This document shows positions 6,998 to 15,159 of a stretch of 18,734 nucleotides of DNA, piece after piece. Every line of letters begins with the position of its first letter. Positions within the stretch are counted from its first letter, which is position 1. Under the pieces are notes generated by a model that was not told the DNA's origin, searched no databases, and saw nothing but the letters and a program-made list of their open reading frames with translations. Source of the DNA: Planctomycetaceae bacterium (GTDB taxonomy: Bacteria > Planctomycetota > Phycisphaerae > SM23-33); the NCBI GenBank assembly GCA_021371965.1, contig JAJFVE010000121.1, positions 1-18,734 of the forward strand. The letters run 5' to 3'. A program made the position numbers and the translations under genes.

Positions 6998-8226
6998 AGG
7001 CCGTAATTATTTCCGTCGGCGACGAACTCATCTCCGGCAAGACCGTCGATACCAACAGCGCCTACCTGGCCGACCAGCTCACCCGCTGCGGCATCGCCAC
7101 GATCGCCCACTGGACCGTCGGCGACTGCCAGAGCGTCATCGCCCGCACGATCGCCGACGCCGCGGCCATCGCCGATATCGTGCTCGTCAGCGGCGGGCTT
7201 GGCCCCACCGCCGACGACGTCACGCGTCAGGCGCTGGCCGACGCGATGGGCGTCGGCATGCAGGTCGACCCGCCCTCGCTGGCGGTGATCGAAGGCTTCT
7301 TCCGCTCGCGCGGGCTGACGATGGCCCCGATTAACCGCATGCAGGCGATGGTGCCCGTCGGGGCGCAGGTCCTGCCCAACTCGGCCGGAACGGCCCCGGG
7401 AATCGCCGCGGCCTTGGGCGAGGCAATGGTTTACGTCACGCCCGGCGTGCCGCACGAGATGAAGCGGATGTTTGAGCAGCAGATCGCCCCCCGCCTGCCC
7501 CGCGGCCGTGGCGCGATCGTCCAGAAGGTGCTTCACACCTTCGGCATGGGCGAATCGACCGTCGGCGAAATGCTCGGCGAGCTGATGACTCGCGACGGAC
7601 CGGTGCTGGTGGGCACGACCGTGGCCGCCGGGCTGGTCTCCGTGCGAATCACCGCCAGCGCGCCCGACGCCGACCGGGGCCGCACCTGCGTGGACGGGCT
7701 CTGCCGGCAGATTCGCCAGCGCCTCGGCGACATCGTCTTCGGCGAAGACGAAGACTCCATGGCCGGAATCGTCGGACACCTGCTCAACAAGGCGGGCAAG
7801 ACGCTCGCAACAGCCGAGAGCTGCACCGGGGGCATGATCGGCCAGATGATCACGGCCGTGCCCGGATCGAGCAGCTACTACCTCGGCGGAATGATCACGT
7901 ACAGCAACGCGTTAAAGATGTCGCTGCTGGGCGTGAGCGAAGAGCTGCTCAAGGCTCACGGGGCCGTCAGCGAGCCGGTCGCCCGGGCGATGGCCCAAGG
8001 CTGCCGCGCCCACACCGGGGCCGACTATGCTATTTCGGTGACCGGGGTCGCCGGACCGGCTGGCGGCACGGCCGACAAGCCTGTGGGACTGGTCCATATC
8101 GCCATGGCGCACGCCGGTGGCACCGAACACGCGCGATCGAGCTTCCCCAGCACGCGGGAGATCGTCCGCCTGCGCGCGGCGCTGTCGGCGATGAACATGC
8201 TCAGGCTGCATCTACAGAAGAATTGA
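6994..8226 (+). CDS. cinA: CinA: nucleotide pyrophosphatase/NMN amidohydrolase
   Basis: This is a 410-residue two-domain protein of normal length. The N-terminal domain (about 1-170) is the COG1058/MoCF-binding fold, with SVGDELISGKTVDTNSAYLA, VSGGLGPTADDVTRQALAD and the TPGVPHEMKRMF motif; in characterised members it hydrolyses ADP-ribose-type dinucleotides. The C-terminal domain (about 255-410) is the PncC-type nicotinamide mononucleotide amidase, with AESCTGG (274-280), the GGMITYSNALKMSLLGV block and SVTGVAGPAGGTADKPVGLV. Together they recycle pyridine nucleotides in the cytoplasm. Despite the name, linkage to competence varies between species, and no recA follows here. The ATG lies inside the ATGA overlap with the upstream membrane zinc-ribbon gene. 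It is convergent with the REC-GAF gene, with only 16 bp between stops. Confidence 0.95.
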   Translation: MKAVIISVGDELISGKTVDTNSAYLADQLTRCGIATIAHWTVGDCQSVIARTIADAAAIADIVLVSGGLGPTADDVTRQALADAMGVGMQVDPPSLAVIEGFFRSRGLTMAPINRMQAMVPVGAQVLPNSAGTAPGIAAALGEAMVYVTPGVPHEMKRMFEQQIAPRLPRGRGAIVQKVLHTFGMGESTVGEMLGELMTRDGPVLVGTTVAAGLVSVRITASAPDADRGRTCVDGLCRQIRQRLGDIVFGEDEDSMAGIVGHLLNKAGKTLATAESCTGGMIGQMITAVPGSSSYYLGGMITYSNALKMSLLGVSEELLKAHGAVSEPVARAMAQGCRAHTGADYAISVTGVAGPAGGTADKPVGLVHIAMAHAGGTEHARSSFPSTREIVRLRAALSAMNMLRLHLQKN

Positions 8227-8242
8227 CGCGACTTTCCCCCAG

Positions 8243-9235
8243 TTACTCGTTGCCGCGGACGGCCAGAGCGGTGGGGAGGGCGATCATTTCAGCCAGGGCG
8301 ATGTCGTCGTCGGTGAAGGGTTGTTCGCCTTTGCGGTAGAGGACCACCAGGCCGATCATTTCGCCGGCGGCGGGGATCAGCGGCACGGCCAGCACCGTCA
8401 GGCCGGGCAGGTAGGTGCGGATGCTCGGGTCGAACTCGTCGGCGCGGGCGCCGGCGTCGATGACCTGGCAGGCGGGCTCGGCCAGCACGGCCTCGATGAT
8501 CGGCCGGGCCAGCTTGGAGCAGAAATTGAACCCGTCGGGCACGGGCACGCCAAATCGCCCGGCTATCTGCAACTCGGCTGATCCGTCGCAGACCATGGCC
8601 GCGCCGAACACGCCGCCGCTCTGGCCGACGATGAGCTTGAACAGCGAGCGGAAGACGTCGTCGTCAGTGCGGGACTGGATCAGCTCGCTCTGGTACTCGA
8701 TGACCATCTGCTGGCGGGCCATCCGCGAACTCAGCGAGCGGTATGCGGTCGTCAGTTCGGCGCAGGTGGTTTCGAGCTGCCGGGTGATGCTCTTGCGTTG
8801 CAGATTCGTGTGCCGCGCCAGCCTCCGCAGCCGGATGCTCCGGCGGCGAGTGCGGCTCTGGCTGTCTTTCTGCGCCAGGGCGGCCGATACCGTCCGGCGA
8901 AGCCGCTCGATGTCCAACGGCTTGGACATGATCTCCACCGGGCGGCGGCGCGAGGCTTCGGTCAGTGCCGCGGCATCGCGGCGGCCGGTGATCACCACCG
9001 CCGGCAGGGCGGCGTCGAGGGCGTCGAGCACGTCCAGGCCGGTGCAGTCGCCCAGGTTCAAGTCGGCGACGATCAGATCCGGGGGCTCGGCGGCAGCGGC
9101 CGAGAGGGCTTCTTTGCCGCTGGCGGCCGTGATGACGTGATAATCTTCGCAGTCGAGGGCGTCGGTCAACAATTCGCGCAGGGCGGGCTCGTCATCCACC
9201 ACCAGCACTGTTCTGCGTTGTGTCGCCGTTGCCAT
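8243..9235 (-). CDS. Response regulator with C-terminal GAF domain
   Basis: The 330-residue protein begins with a receiver domain: acidic pair Asp14-Asp15 in VLVVDDEP, phosphoacceptor Asp58 in DLIVADLN, Thr83 in VVITG and Lys105 in MSKP. An Arg-rich helical linker, probably a coiled coil (about 120-190), follows, then a GAF domain (about 190-325) reading VFRSLFKLIVGQSGGVFGAAMV to PFTDDDIALAEMIA. There is no DNA-binding or enzymatic output domain, so output is likely through protein contacts or ligand sensing by GAF. The start is ATG 9235; the frame is open further upstream, but those residues have no domain character. The gene overlaps the 3' end of the histidine kinase by 44 bases, so translation is probably coupled and the kinase is the obvious phosphodonor. 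Confidence 0.85.
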   Translation of the reverse strand: MATATQRRTVLVVDDEPALRELLTDALDCEDYHVITAASGKEALSAAAAEPPDLIVADLNLGDCTGLDVLDALDAALPAVVITGRRDAAALTEASRRRPVEIMSKPLDIERLRRTVSAALAQKDSQSRTRRRSIRLRRLARHTNLQRKSITRQLETTCAELTTAYRSLSSRMARQQMVIEYQSELIQSRTDDDVFRSLFKLIVGQSGGVFGAAMVCDGSAELQIAGRFGVPVPDGFNFCSKLARPIIEAVLAEPACQVIDAGARADEFDPSIRTYLPGLTVLAVPLIPAAGEMIGLVVLYRKGEQPFTDDDIALAEMIALPTALAVRGNE

Positions 9236-11504
9236 CGTTCGCCTGTCCTGCCCTGGGCAGTTGCACGTACACGACCGTGCCTTGGCCTTTGCGGGAGCGG
9301 ATGAAGATCTGCCCGCGGTTATTCTCGACGTATCTCCGGGCCAGGGGCAGCCCCAGCCCGCGGCGGCGACCGGCGGCCTGCAGCGAGAAAAACGGCGTGA
9401 AAACATGCTGCAGCGTCGCGTCGTCCATGCCCGGGCCGCTGTCGGCGACGCTCAGGACCACCGCGTCGCGAATCTCGTCCAGCCGCCCGCTCAGCGTGAT
9501 CGTCCCGCCCGCGTCGCCCAAGGCCGTCGCGGCGTTGGCGATCAGCTCGACCAGCACCTTGACGATCTGCTGCCGGTCGGCCAGCGCGGCGGGAACGTCG
9601 TCGCCAACCTGTATATCGACGGTCGGCGGGGCGGCTTGAGCACGGCGCGAAGAAAATTCCGACACCGCCTCGGCCGCCAGCACGCGCACGTCGATAGCCT
9701 GCGGCTGCGGAGGCTCGGGGCGGGCGTATTCCATGAGGCTGGAAATGATGTCGCTGATCCGCTGGGCCTGGTCGGCGATGAGCTGCCAGGTCTGGCGTTG
9801 CTCGTCGGTGTCCGCGGCGCTGCGCATAAGCTGGGCTCGCCCCGAGACGATCGCCAGAGGATTGTTCATCTCGTGCGCCGCCCCGCCGGCCATCTCACCC
9901 ACCGCCGCCAGCGCCTTCGCCTGGGCCGCCGCGTCGCGATGGGCGGCCACCGCCTGCCCGCAGCGAGCGAACTCCTCATTGATCTGCACGGCCCGCTCGC
10001 GCCCCTGCACCAGAACCAGCGAGTCGGTCAGGGCCTCAGCCGTCAAGGCCGCCGTGGCCCCCACCAGCGGGTCGGGACTCTCGGGCGCCCGCACCAGCAC
10101 GCCGCCGGCAAGGGCGCCGCGGCACAGCAGCGGGTAGTGCACGTAGCGGGCCGTGTCGATCCATTCGTCCAAGCCCTGCACGTCCACCGCCGACATGCCC
10201 GGAATCTGGAGCGCCTGGGGCACTTGGCCAGCCGGACTCATCGCCGCCAGCCATGCCCCCGCCGCCACCGTCTGCCATCGCCATCGCGGCGAGCCGTCGC
10301 AGCAGACGGCCAGCATTTCGTCGCCGCTGCGGTCCAGCGAGTACGCCACCACCGGCGATGCCGCGCTGGGAGGCTGCTGGCAGGCCCAACCCATCGCCTC
10401 GGCTACAGCCACCAGCACGTCGCCCAAAGCCGCCCCGCCGCGCAAGGCGTCGCTGATGCGCCGCGCCTGGTCGAACGCGTCCGCCCGCACGGTCGTCTGC
10501 TCGAGCCGCTGCAACAGGATGTCGTTGAGCCGCCCCAGTTCCGCATTCGCCCGCGACAGCGCCGCACTCGAAAGCCCAGGCATGCCAATGTCTGGGTTCC
10601 CTGACCCATTAAGTCCCAACATCTCCAACCGTCGAGCAACCTGCTCGGGCAGCGCCTTGCGCACGCGGTCCAACACATCGCGCGAAATCCCCGCCGCGTC
10701 AGCTCGTTCCTCGACAAGCCAAGGCCCGCGAGAATGCGCAAGCATCGAGTAACCCATCTCGTGCGCCAGGCTGTCGGCCAGCGCCAGCAGCGTTATGAGC
10801 CGGAAATCGCCCACCTGCTGCGGAACGCCGCCCGCGGGCTGATGACTCAGCCAGATGCTGTCCTGAACGCTGCGACTGAAGCCCCAATATTCCGCCAGCC
10901 GCCGCCCCACCGTCGGGTGGTCGATCCCAAGGATCTGGTGCTCGCACTGGCGGATGTCGCCGTCGCGCCCCTCGGCCGCCGCTTCGAGCACGCGCTGGTA
11001 GCTCTTGGGCATCGACTGCCAGAGCACGAGCTGCCCAACGTCCTGCAGCAGCCCGCACGAAAAGGCCAGTTCCGCCCCGACGGCGGCAGTCTGCTCGGCC
11101 AGCAACCGCCCCGCACAGGCCACCGCCAGGCTGTGCGTCCAGAAGGCCTTGCAGTCCATCGCGGCGGCGCTGCCGTTGGCGATCATCGGGGCCTTGAGGA
11201 CGGCGGAGTACACGTATCCGGCGGGCACGGCCAACACGGCCTGCTCGGGGGTTTCGGCCCGGCCGAACTCGTCGTTGGCACGACGCAGCAGCGTGGTCGA
11301 CAGCGCGACGTCGGATGCGATCAGGCGAGTCAGCGGGTCGCTGTTCGTCAGGCGGGCGGAGATATCCCTGCCCTTGATGAGCTCTGCCGCCCGCAGCACG
11401 ACCGACGGTAGCGTCGGCAGCGGCGGCAGTTGCCGGATCATGAGATCCAGCTGGCGCACGCCCAGGCGTCCACCCTCGTTAATGTTTCCATCACTATCGT
11501 TCAC
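9192..11504 (-). CDS. HDOD-domain sensor histidine kinase
   Basis: This is a 770-residue soluble kinase with no membrane helices. An HDOD domain occupies about 22-235 (LPPLPTLPSVVLRAAELI; SDVALSTTLLRRAN; the HD-like site reads LLQDVG, with Gln where catalytic HD proteins have His). The middle (about 340-500) looks like a degenerate GAF/sensor region. The kinase core follows: HisKA with GGAAHEMNNPLA (phospho-His 544), an N box with Asn657, a G1 box DSGPGM (688-693) and a G2 box RRRGLGLPLA (about 714-722). HDOD modules are protein-interaction or signalling domains common near chemotaxis and motility genes. The kinase should sense a cytoplasmic cue and phosphorylate one or both flanking receivers. 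The GTG start at 11504 lacks a clear Shine-Dalgarno; an internal GTG or ATG within the first 22 codons is possible. Confidence 0.88.
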   Translation of the reverse strand: MNDSDGNINEGGRLGVRQLDLMIRQLPPLPTLPSVVLRAAELIKGRDISARLTNSDPLTRLIASDVALSTTLLRRANDEFGRAETPEQAVLAVPAGYVYSAVLKAPMIANGSAAAMDCKAFWTHSLAVACAGRLLAEQTAAVGAELAFSCGLLQDVGQLVLWQSMPKSYQRVLEAAAEGRDGDIRQCEHQILGIDHPTVGRRLAEYWGFSRSVQDSIWLSHQPAGGVPQQVGDFRLITLLALADSLAHEMGYSMLAHSRGPWLVEERADAAGISRDVLDRVRKALPEQVARRLEMLGLNGSGNPDIGMPGLSSAALSRANAELGRLNDILLQRLEQTTVRADAFDQARRISDALRGGAALGDVLVAVAEAMGWACQQPPSAASPVVAYSLDRSGDEMLAVCCDGSPRWRWQTVAAGAWLAAMSPAGQVPQALQIPGMSAVDVQGLDEWIDTARYVHYPLLCRGALAGGVLVRAPESPDPLVGATAALTAEALTDSLVLVQGRERAVQINEEFARCGQAVAAHRDAAAQAKALAAVGEMAGGAAHEMNNPLAIVSGRAQLMRSAADTDEQRQTWQLIADQAQRISDIISSLMEYARPEPPQPQAIDVRVLAAEAVSEFSSRRAQAAPPTVDIQVGDDVPAALADRQQIVKVLVELIANAATALGDAGGTITLSGRLDEIRDAVVLSVADSGPGMDDATLQHVFTPFFSLQAAGRRRGLGLPLARRYVENNRGQIFIRSRKGQGTVVYVQLPRAGQANDGNGDTTQNSAGGG

Positions 11505-11535
11505 GCGTTTAAGCGGCGTTTGGACGATCCCTCAA

Positions 11536-12111
11536 TCACCCTCGCACCAGACTGATGATACGTTGCTTCACCTGGTCGATGTCGAAGGGTTTCTTGATGA
11601 AATCGTCGGCGCCGGCCTCCTTCAATTTCTCCAACTCGGCGGGATTCACCACGCCGGAAATGATCAGAATGCGGATGTGCTCCAGGTCGGGGTTCTCATG
11701 GATGGTGCGGCAGACCACGTTGCCGTTGATGTCCGGCAGCATGTAGTCCAGCACCACCACGTCCGGGCGGAACTGCTGGGTCTGCACCCCGGCATCGTAG
11801 CCGGTGCTGGCGGTCTTGATTTCAAAGCGCCCGTCCTTGCCCAGCACCTCGCGGAACAGGTCGAGAATCGCCTCCTCGTCGTCCACCACCAGCACGCGGA
11901 TGATGTCGCTTTCCAGGGAATCCAGCGGGATATTGTTGGCCTTCATAAAATCGACCAGCGCCTGGCGGGGTATCCGGCGGAACTTGCTGCCGGGCACGCG
12001 GAAGCCCTGGAGCTGGCCGCTGTCAAAGCAGCGGATGATCGTCTGCTGGGAGAGCTTGCAGACGTCCGCCGCCTCTCCCGTCGTGAAAACTGCCTTATGC
12101 CTCGTCGTCAC
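11536..12111 (-). CDS. Response regulator with N-terminal excisionase/MerR-like HTH
   Basis: This 191-residue regulator has an unusual domain order. An N-terminal excisionase-type winged HTH (about 7-60: VFTTGEAADVCKLSQQTIIRCFDSGQLQGFRVPGSKFRRIPRQAL) is followed by a receiver domain (about 70-190). The receiver has Asp77-Asp78, phosphoacceptor Asp122 (VVLDYMLP), Ser152 at the Thr/Ser position and Lys174 (IKKPFD). It probably binds DNA in a phosphorylation-dependent way. It is first in the operon, 31 bp before the HDOD kinase, which is its likely partner. GTG 12111 was chosen because GGGAGA precedes it at good spacing; in-frame ATGs at 12183 and 12168 could add 19-24 unconserved residues. A predicted promoter at 12218-12246 gives a leader of about 100 bases. 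Confidence 0.85.
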   Translation of the reverse strand: MTTRHKAVFTTGEAADVCKLSQQTIIRCFDSGQLQGFRVPGSKFRRIPRQALVDFMKANNIPLDSLESDIIRVLVVDDEEAILDLFREVLGKDGRFEIKTASTGYDAGVQTQQFRPDVVVLDYMLPDINGNVVCRTIHENPDLEHIRILIISGVVNPAELEKLKEAGADDFIKKPFDIDQVKQRIISLVRG

Positions 12112-12161
12112 AAGATTCTCCCAATACTCCGCATCGTTGTCTCCAACATCCCCAATCCGCC

Positions 12162-12179
12162 TCACCATCTTGCAAGCAT
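12162..12179 (-). other. Possible 5-codon leader ORF ahead of the HTH-REC gene
   Basis: Downstream of the predicted promoter, AGGGGAG (12184-12190) is followed 4 bases later by ATG CTT GCA AGA TGG TGA, encoding MLARW. The same Shine-Dalgarno abuts, with no spacing, the in-frame ATG at 12183. If the main start is GTG 12111, this mini-ORF would lie in the leader. It is a pattern only; chance is quite possible. Confidence 0.2.
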
Positions 12180-12217
12180 ACATCTCCCCTAGATGGCGCA
12201 TTCGCCTATGCTTGTGC

Positions 12218-12246
12218 ATATTAACATACATTCAAGAATTGGGCAA
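12218..12246 (-). promoter_or_regulatory. Predicted sigma70-type promoter of the signalling operon
   Basis: On the minus strand TTGCCC (12241-12246), 17 bp and TAATAT (12218-12223) precede the HTH-REC/HDOD-kinase/REC-GAF operon. Transcription would begin near 12211. It lies downstream of the flgM terminator, so the operon seems independent of flgM. Confidence 0.5.
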
Positions 12247-12270
12247 GAATCTTCCAGAAATTGCGGCGAA

Positions 12271-12314
12271 CTGGGCGCGCCCAGACTTTCCGTCAGCGCC
12301 AAGTGCTCTATAAT
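12271..12314 (+). promoter_or_regulatory. Palindrome and a rightward TATAAT with no gene behind it
   Basis: CTGGGCGCGCCCAG (12271-12284) is a perfect 14 bp palindrome. A perfect TATAAT (12309-12314) on the plus strand follows, with a weak TTTCCG -35 at 16 bp. No plus-strand gene starts downstream; transcription would run for about 115 bases into the hairpin at 12410-12435. Confidence 0.25.
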
Positions 12315-12404
12315 AGAATTGTTGATGCCCTCTGTACCAAGACTTACGATCGGCCAGGAAAGTTGGCCACACCCCTGCAAGCTGTACGTGGTCGACGTAT
12401 TTGT

Positions 12405-12435
12405 AAAAAAAAGGCACGACCGGAGCCGTGCCTTT
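12405..12435 (-). terminator. Intrinsic terminator of flgM
   Basis: On the minus strand, AAAGGCACG (12427-12435) pairs perfectly with CGTGCCTTT (12410-12418) across an 8-base loop. The T run continues through 12405, giving eight consecutive T. It lies 27 bp after the flgM stop. This is the clearest terminator in the window. Confidence 0.85.
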
Positions 12436-12461
12436 GGGTCAGCATCTAATCGCTGCCAGGT

Positions 12462-12746
12462 CTATGTGCCGGGGAACAGATCGGCCATAAGCTTTTCGAT
12501 GGCGGCATCGATCTTTTCGGGCGTTTCGTACGTTCCGGCGGCGATTTCCTCTTTAACCCTGGCGATGAGCTCGGTCCGCACCTCGGGGACATCGCGGATC
12601 TTCATCGCCAACTTGGCCGCGGTGGAAATCTCTACCGTATCGGCGGCTTGCCCGAGCCGATGGGCCGCACCTTTGGAGGCGATCGGCCCGGCTGCTTCTA
12701 CGGGGCATGGAGCTCCGGCACCAGTAATGCCATTGACATTCGCCAT
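12462..12746 (-). CDS. flgM: FlgM-like anti-sigma-28 factor
   Basis: The 94-residue protein has a variable, Gly/Ala-rich N-terminal half. Its C-terminal half is the FlgM domain: VEISTAAKLAMKIRDVPEVR, then LIARVKEEIAAGTYETPEKI, then DAAIEKLMADLF, matching the conserved 'V..LK..I..G.Y......IA..ll' pattern. FlgM binds and holds the flagellar sigma factor FliA until the hook-basal body is complete, then is exported. The length is standard. The start is ATG 12746 with AGGAAG upstream; the frame is open beyond it without conservation. No other flagellar gene is in the window, and it is followed by its own terminator and a separate signalling operon. The short motif makes the assignment likely rather than certain. 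Confidence 0.72.
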   Translation of the reverse strand: MANVNGITGAGAPCPVEAAGPIASKGAAHRLGQAADTVEISTAAKLAMKIRDVPEVRTELIARVKEEIAAGTYETPEKIDAAIEKLMADLFPGT

Positions 12747-13166
12747 GGTCTTCCTGTCTGCCTGCACCGCATCGGCACCCCAGCGTGGCAGGCACTTCAA
12801 TCTCCCGGCGATCCGTCCATGAACTCGCCGGTGGCGCCGCAAAGGCTGCAATATCACTGCCGCAAAGACCACGCTCATCCTTGGCGAGCGGTCTCGCGGC
12901 CACATCGGTGCTGCATCTCAATGTACCATCATGGATATCGACCGAAGCTCCGGAATTTCTTGAGGACTTTGGCCTATTCTTCTCAGCCGCAACCATCTGC
13001 CATATAAGGATCTACATCATTCGTCGCCGAAAGCGGAAAATAAATTCAAGTCCTCGCCGCCCTGGGCGTCTCGCGGGGGCAGGCATTACTCTCTCCCGCC
13101 AGCCCATCATATCATGAGATACATCCGCGCCGATGGCAAATTTCCAGCCAAGGCGCCGGCTATCAC
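12747..13166. other. 420 bp gap between flgM and mnmG, no gene recognised
   Basis: The gap is less GC-rich than the surrounding genes. Open frames in it show no conserved motif or coding bias. It contains a degraded palindromic repeat unit near 13066-13090 and a 6 bp stem GGCGGG/CCTGCC after the mnmG stop (minus strand). A minus-strand GTCGATAT (12935-12942) resembles a sigma-28 -10 but lacks a proper -35. The flgM promoter probably lies here but cannot be placed. Confidence 0.4.
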
Positions 13167-15002
13167 CTATTCCCCCGCGCGGGCCTTGGCCAGGTGGATT
13201 CCCAGCACAGCGATGTCTGCCGGCGTAATCCCGCTGACCCGCATGGCCTGGCCCAACGAGCGCGGGCGGATGGCCCGCAACTTCTCGCGGGCCTCGAATC
13301 GCAGGTGCGACGCCTGGTCGTAGTCGAACGTCTCGGGAATAAGCTTGTTTTCGAGGTCCTTCATGTGCTCCAACGCCCGCCCCTGCCGCTGGAGATATCC
13401 CGCATACCGCAGGTCGATGGCCAGCGACTCCACCGCCGCCCCGTGCCCGGCCAACAACGCCGCCAACTCATCCCCGGCCGCGCCGCTCATGCGGGCCGCA
13501 ACGTCCTGCAAGGTCACCTCCGGACGCCGCAGCAGCTCGCTTGCGATCTTGCCCTCGATTCTCGCGTTTTCCAGGAGGAATCCGGCCCGGCCAAACGCTT
13601 CCCGCGAAGCGGAAAACGCTTGCCAGCGAGCATCGTCCACGACGCCCGCGTCGCGACCGATGGCTGTCAGACGGCGGTCGGCGTTGTCGGCTCGCAGACT
13701 CAGGCGGCACTCGGCGCGGCTGGTGAACATGCGGTAGGGCTCGGTGATCCCTCGCGTCACGAGGTCGTCGATCATCACGCCGATGTACGCCTGGTCGCGG
13801 CGCAGCACCAGCGGCGGCTGGCCGAGGATTCCCGCCGCCGCGTTGACGCCGGCGACCAGCCCCTGCCCGGCGGCCTCTTCATAGCCGGTCGTGCCGTTGA
13901 TCTGCCCAGCCAGGAAAAGCCCGCGCACAGCCTTGCACTCCAGCGTCGCGGCCAGCTGCGTGGGCGGGGCGTAGTCGTACTCGATGGCGTAGCCGTAGCG
14001 CAGGATCCTGGCCTGCTCCAGCCCTGGAATCCCCCTCACGATGGCGTCCTGGACGTCGGCCGGCAGCGAGGTCGAAATGCCGTTGCAGTAGACCCACTGG
14101 GTGTTGCGCCCTTCGGGCTCGAGGAAGATCTGGTGGCGGTCCTTGTCGGCGAAGCGGTCGATCTTGGTCTCCAGCGACGGGCAGTACCGCGGGCCCACCG
14201 ACTGGATCTGCCCGGTGAACATCGGCGCACGGGAGAAGTTCTCGCGGATGATCTGGTGCACCGCCGGAGTGGTGAATGTGATCCAGCATGGAATCTGCTC
14301 GACCTTCAGTTCCCCCGTCAGGAAAGAAAACGCCGCCGGCTGAGCGTCGCCTTCCTGGCGGCCGCAGAGACTGTAGTCGATCGTCCGCGCGTCCAGCCGC
14401 GGACAGGTGCCCGTCTTGAGCCGCTCGATCGTCAGCCCCAGGCCGCGCAAGCTCTCGCCCAGGGCCGCCGACGCAGGCTCGCCATATCGCCCGCCGGCCC
14501 AGGTCCGCTGGCCGCAGTGCATCAGCCCGTTGAGAAACGTGCCGGCGGTGATGACGACGGCTTTGCACGATATCTCCCCCGCTTTGGCTGCCACGACGCC
14601 GCATACTGCCCCATCCCACGTGGCGACGGCCAGGCATTCATCTTCCAGAACGGTCAGCCCGTCGACGCCCGCCAGCGCCGCCTGCATCCAGATCGCATAG
14701 GCATGCCGGTCCACCTGACACCGCGGCCCCCAGACCGCCGGTCCCTTCGAGCGGTTGAGCATGCGGAACTGAATCCCCGTGGCATCGGCCGCCAGGCCCA
14801 TCAAGCCGCCCAGTGCATCAATCTCGCGAACGATCTGCCCCTTGCCCACCCCGCCGATCGCCGGGTTGCACGACATCTGCCCGATAGTCTCAGCCGCCAA
14901 TGTCACCAAAGCCGTGCGGGCTCCCTTAGCCGCCGCCGCGCGTGCGGCCTCGATCCCCGCATGCCCGCCCCCCACGATCACGATGTCAAAGTCCAGATTC
15001 AT
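13167..15002 (-). CDS. mnmG: tRNA uridine-5-carboxymethylaminomethyl modification enzyme
   Basis: This 611-residue FAD enzyme (GidA) forms a complex with MnmE and installs carboxymethylaminomethyl (or aminomethyl) groups on the wobble uridine of tRNAs reading NNA/NNG codons. The N-terminus has the dinucleotide-binding [10 protein letters not shown] (11-20). Other family marks are [35 protein letters not shown] and GTGYEEAA-type [20 protein letters not shown]; the C-terminal helical domain includes [16 protein letters not shown]. Length is normal for the family. ATG 15002 begins the conserved FDIVIVGGG stretch. There is no Shine-Dalgarno; TAGAAT ends 8 bases before the ATG, so it may be leaderless. 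It stands alone here, with neither mnmE nor rsmG adjacent. Confidence 0.96.
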   Translation of the reverse strand: MNLDFDIVIVGGGHAGIEAARAAAAKGARTALVTLAAETIGQMSCNPAIGGVGKGQIVREIDALGGLMGLAADATGIQFRMLNRSKGPAVWGPRCQVDRHAYAIWMQAALAGVDGLTVLEDECLAVATWDGAVCGVVAAKAGEISCKAVVITAGTFLNGLMHCGQRTWAGGRYGEPASAALGESLRGLGLTIERLKTGTCPRLDARTIDYSLCGRQEGDAQPAAFSFLTGELKVEQIPCWITFTTPAVHQIIRENFSRAPMFTGQIQSVGPRYCPSLETKIDRFADKDRHQIFLEPEGRNTQWVYCNGISTSLPADVQDAIVRGIPGLEQARILRYGYAIEYDYAPPTQLAATLECKAVRGLFLAGQINGTTGYEEAAGQGLVAGVNAAAGILGQPPLVLRRDQAYIGVMIDDLVTRGITEPYRMFTSRAECRLSLRADNADRRLTAIGRDAGVVDDARWQAFSASREAFGRAGFLLENARIEGKIASELLRRPEVTLQDVAARMSGAAGDELAALLAGHGAAVESLAIDLRYAGYLQRQGRALEHMKDLENKLIPETFDYDQASHLRFEAREKLRAIRPRSLGQAMRVSGITPADIAVLGIHLAKARAGE

Positions 15003-15010
15003 CGCCGCCT

Positions 15011-15016
15011 ATTCTA
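15011..15016 (-). promoter_or_regulatory. Predicted -10 element of mnmG
   Basis: TAGAAT on the minus strand ends 8 bases before ATG 15002; the intervening AGGCGGCG is not a Shine-Dalgarno at usable spacing. The -35 at 17-19 bp is poor (TGTCAT, ATGTCA). Confidence 0.4.
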
Positions 15017-15096
15017 CACGCTCGGCGGCATGGATGACATCGACTGCGACCGGAAGTGGCGATGGCACCCGGGAAATGTCTTTCTGTAATATGTTC

Positions 15097-15124
15097 TTGC
15101 AGAATCGGCAATCCATGATAATAT
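15097..15124 (+). promoter_or_regulatory. Predicted sigma70-type promoter of the PEP-CTERM gene
   Basis: TTGCAG (15097-15102), 16 bp and TAATAT (15119-15124) face the PEP-CTERM gene; the -35 and spacing equal those at parA. Transcription from about 15131 would give a leader of roughly 240 bases carrying the conserved element at 15160. Confidence 0.5.
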
Positions 15125-15159
15125 TTTGAGGTCTGGTCAATGGCCACGTTCATCACCCT

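Noticed and set aside
12935..12942. Sigma-28 promoter for flgM
   Set aside because: GTCGATAT resembles the -10, but the -35 matches only about 3 of 8 positions and the site is 190 bp upstream.
12785..13117. A 110-codon plus-strand frame in the flgM/mnmG gap
   Set aside because: No Shine-Dalgarno, no GC-rich third-position bias and no recognisable motif.
13194..15089. A 631-codon plus-strand open frame opposite mnmG
   Set aside because: It is the antisense shadow of a well conserved gene, with Arg/Gln/His-rich composition and no motif.
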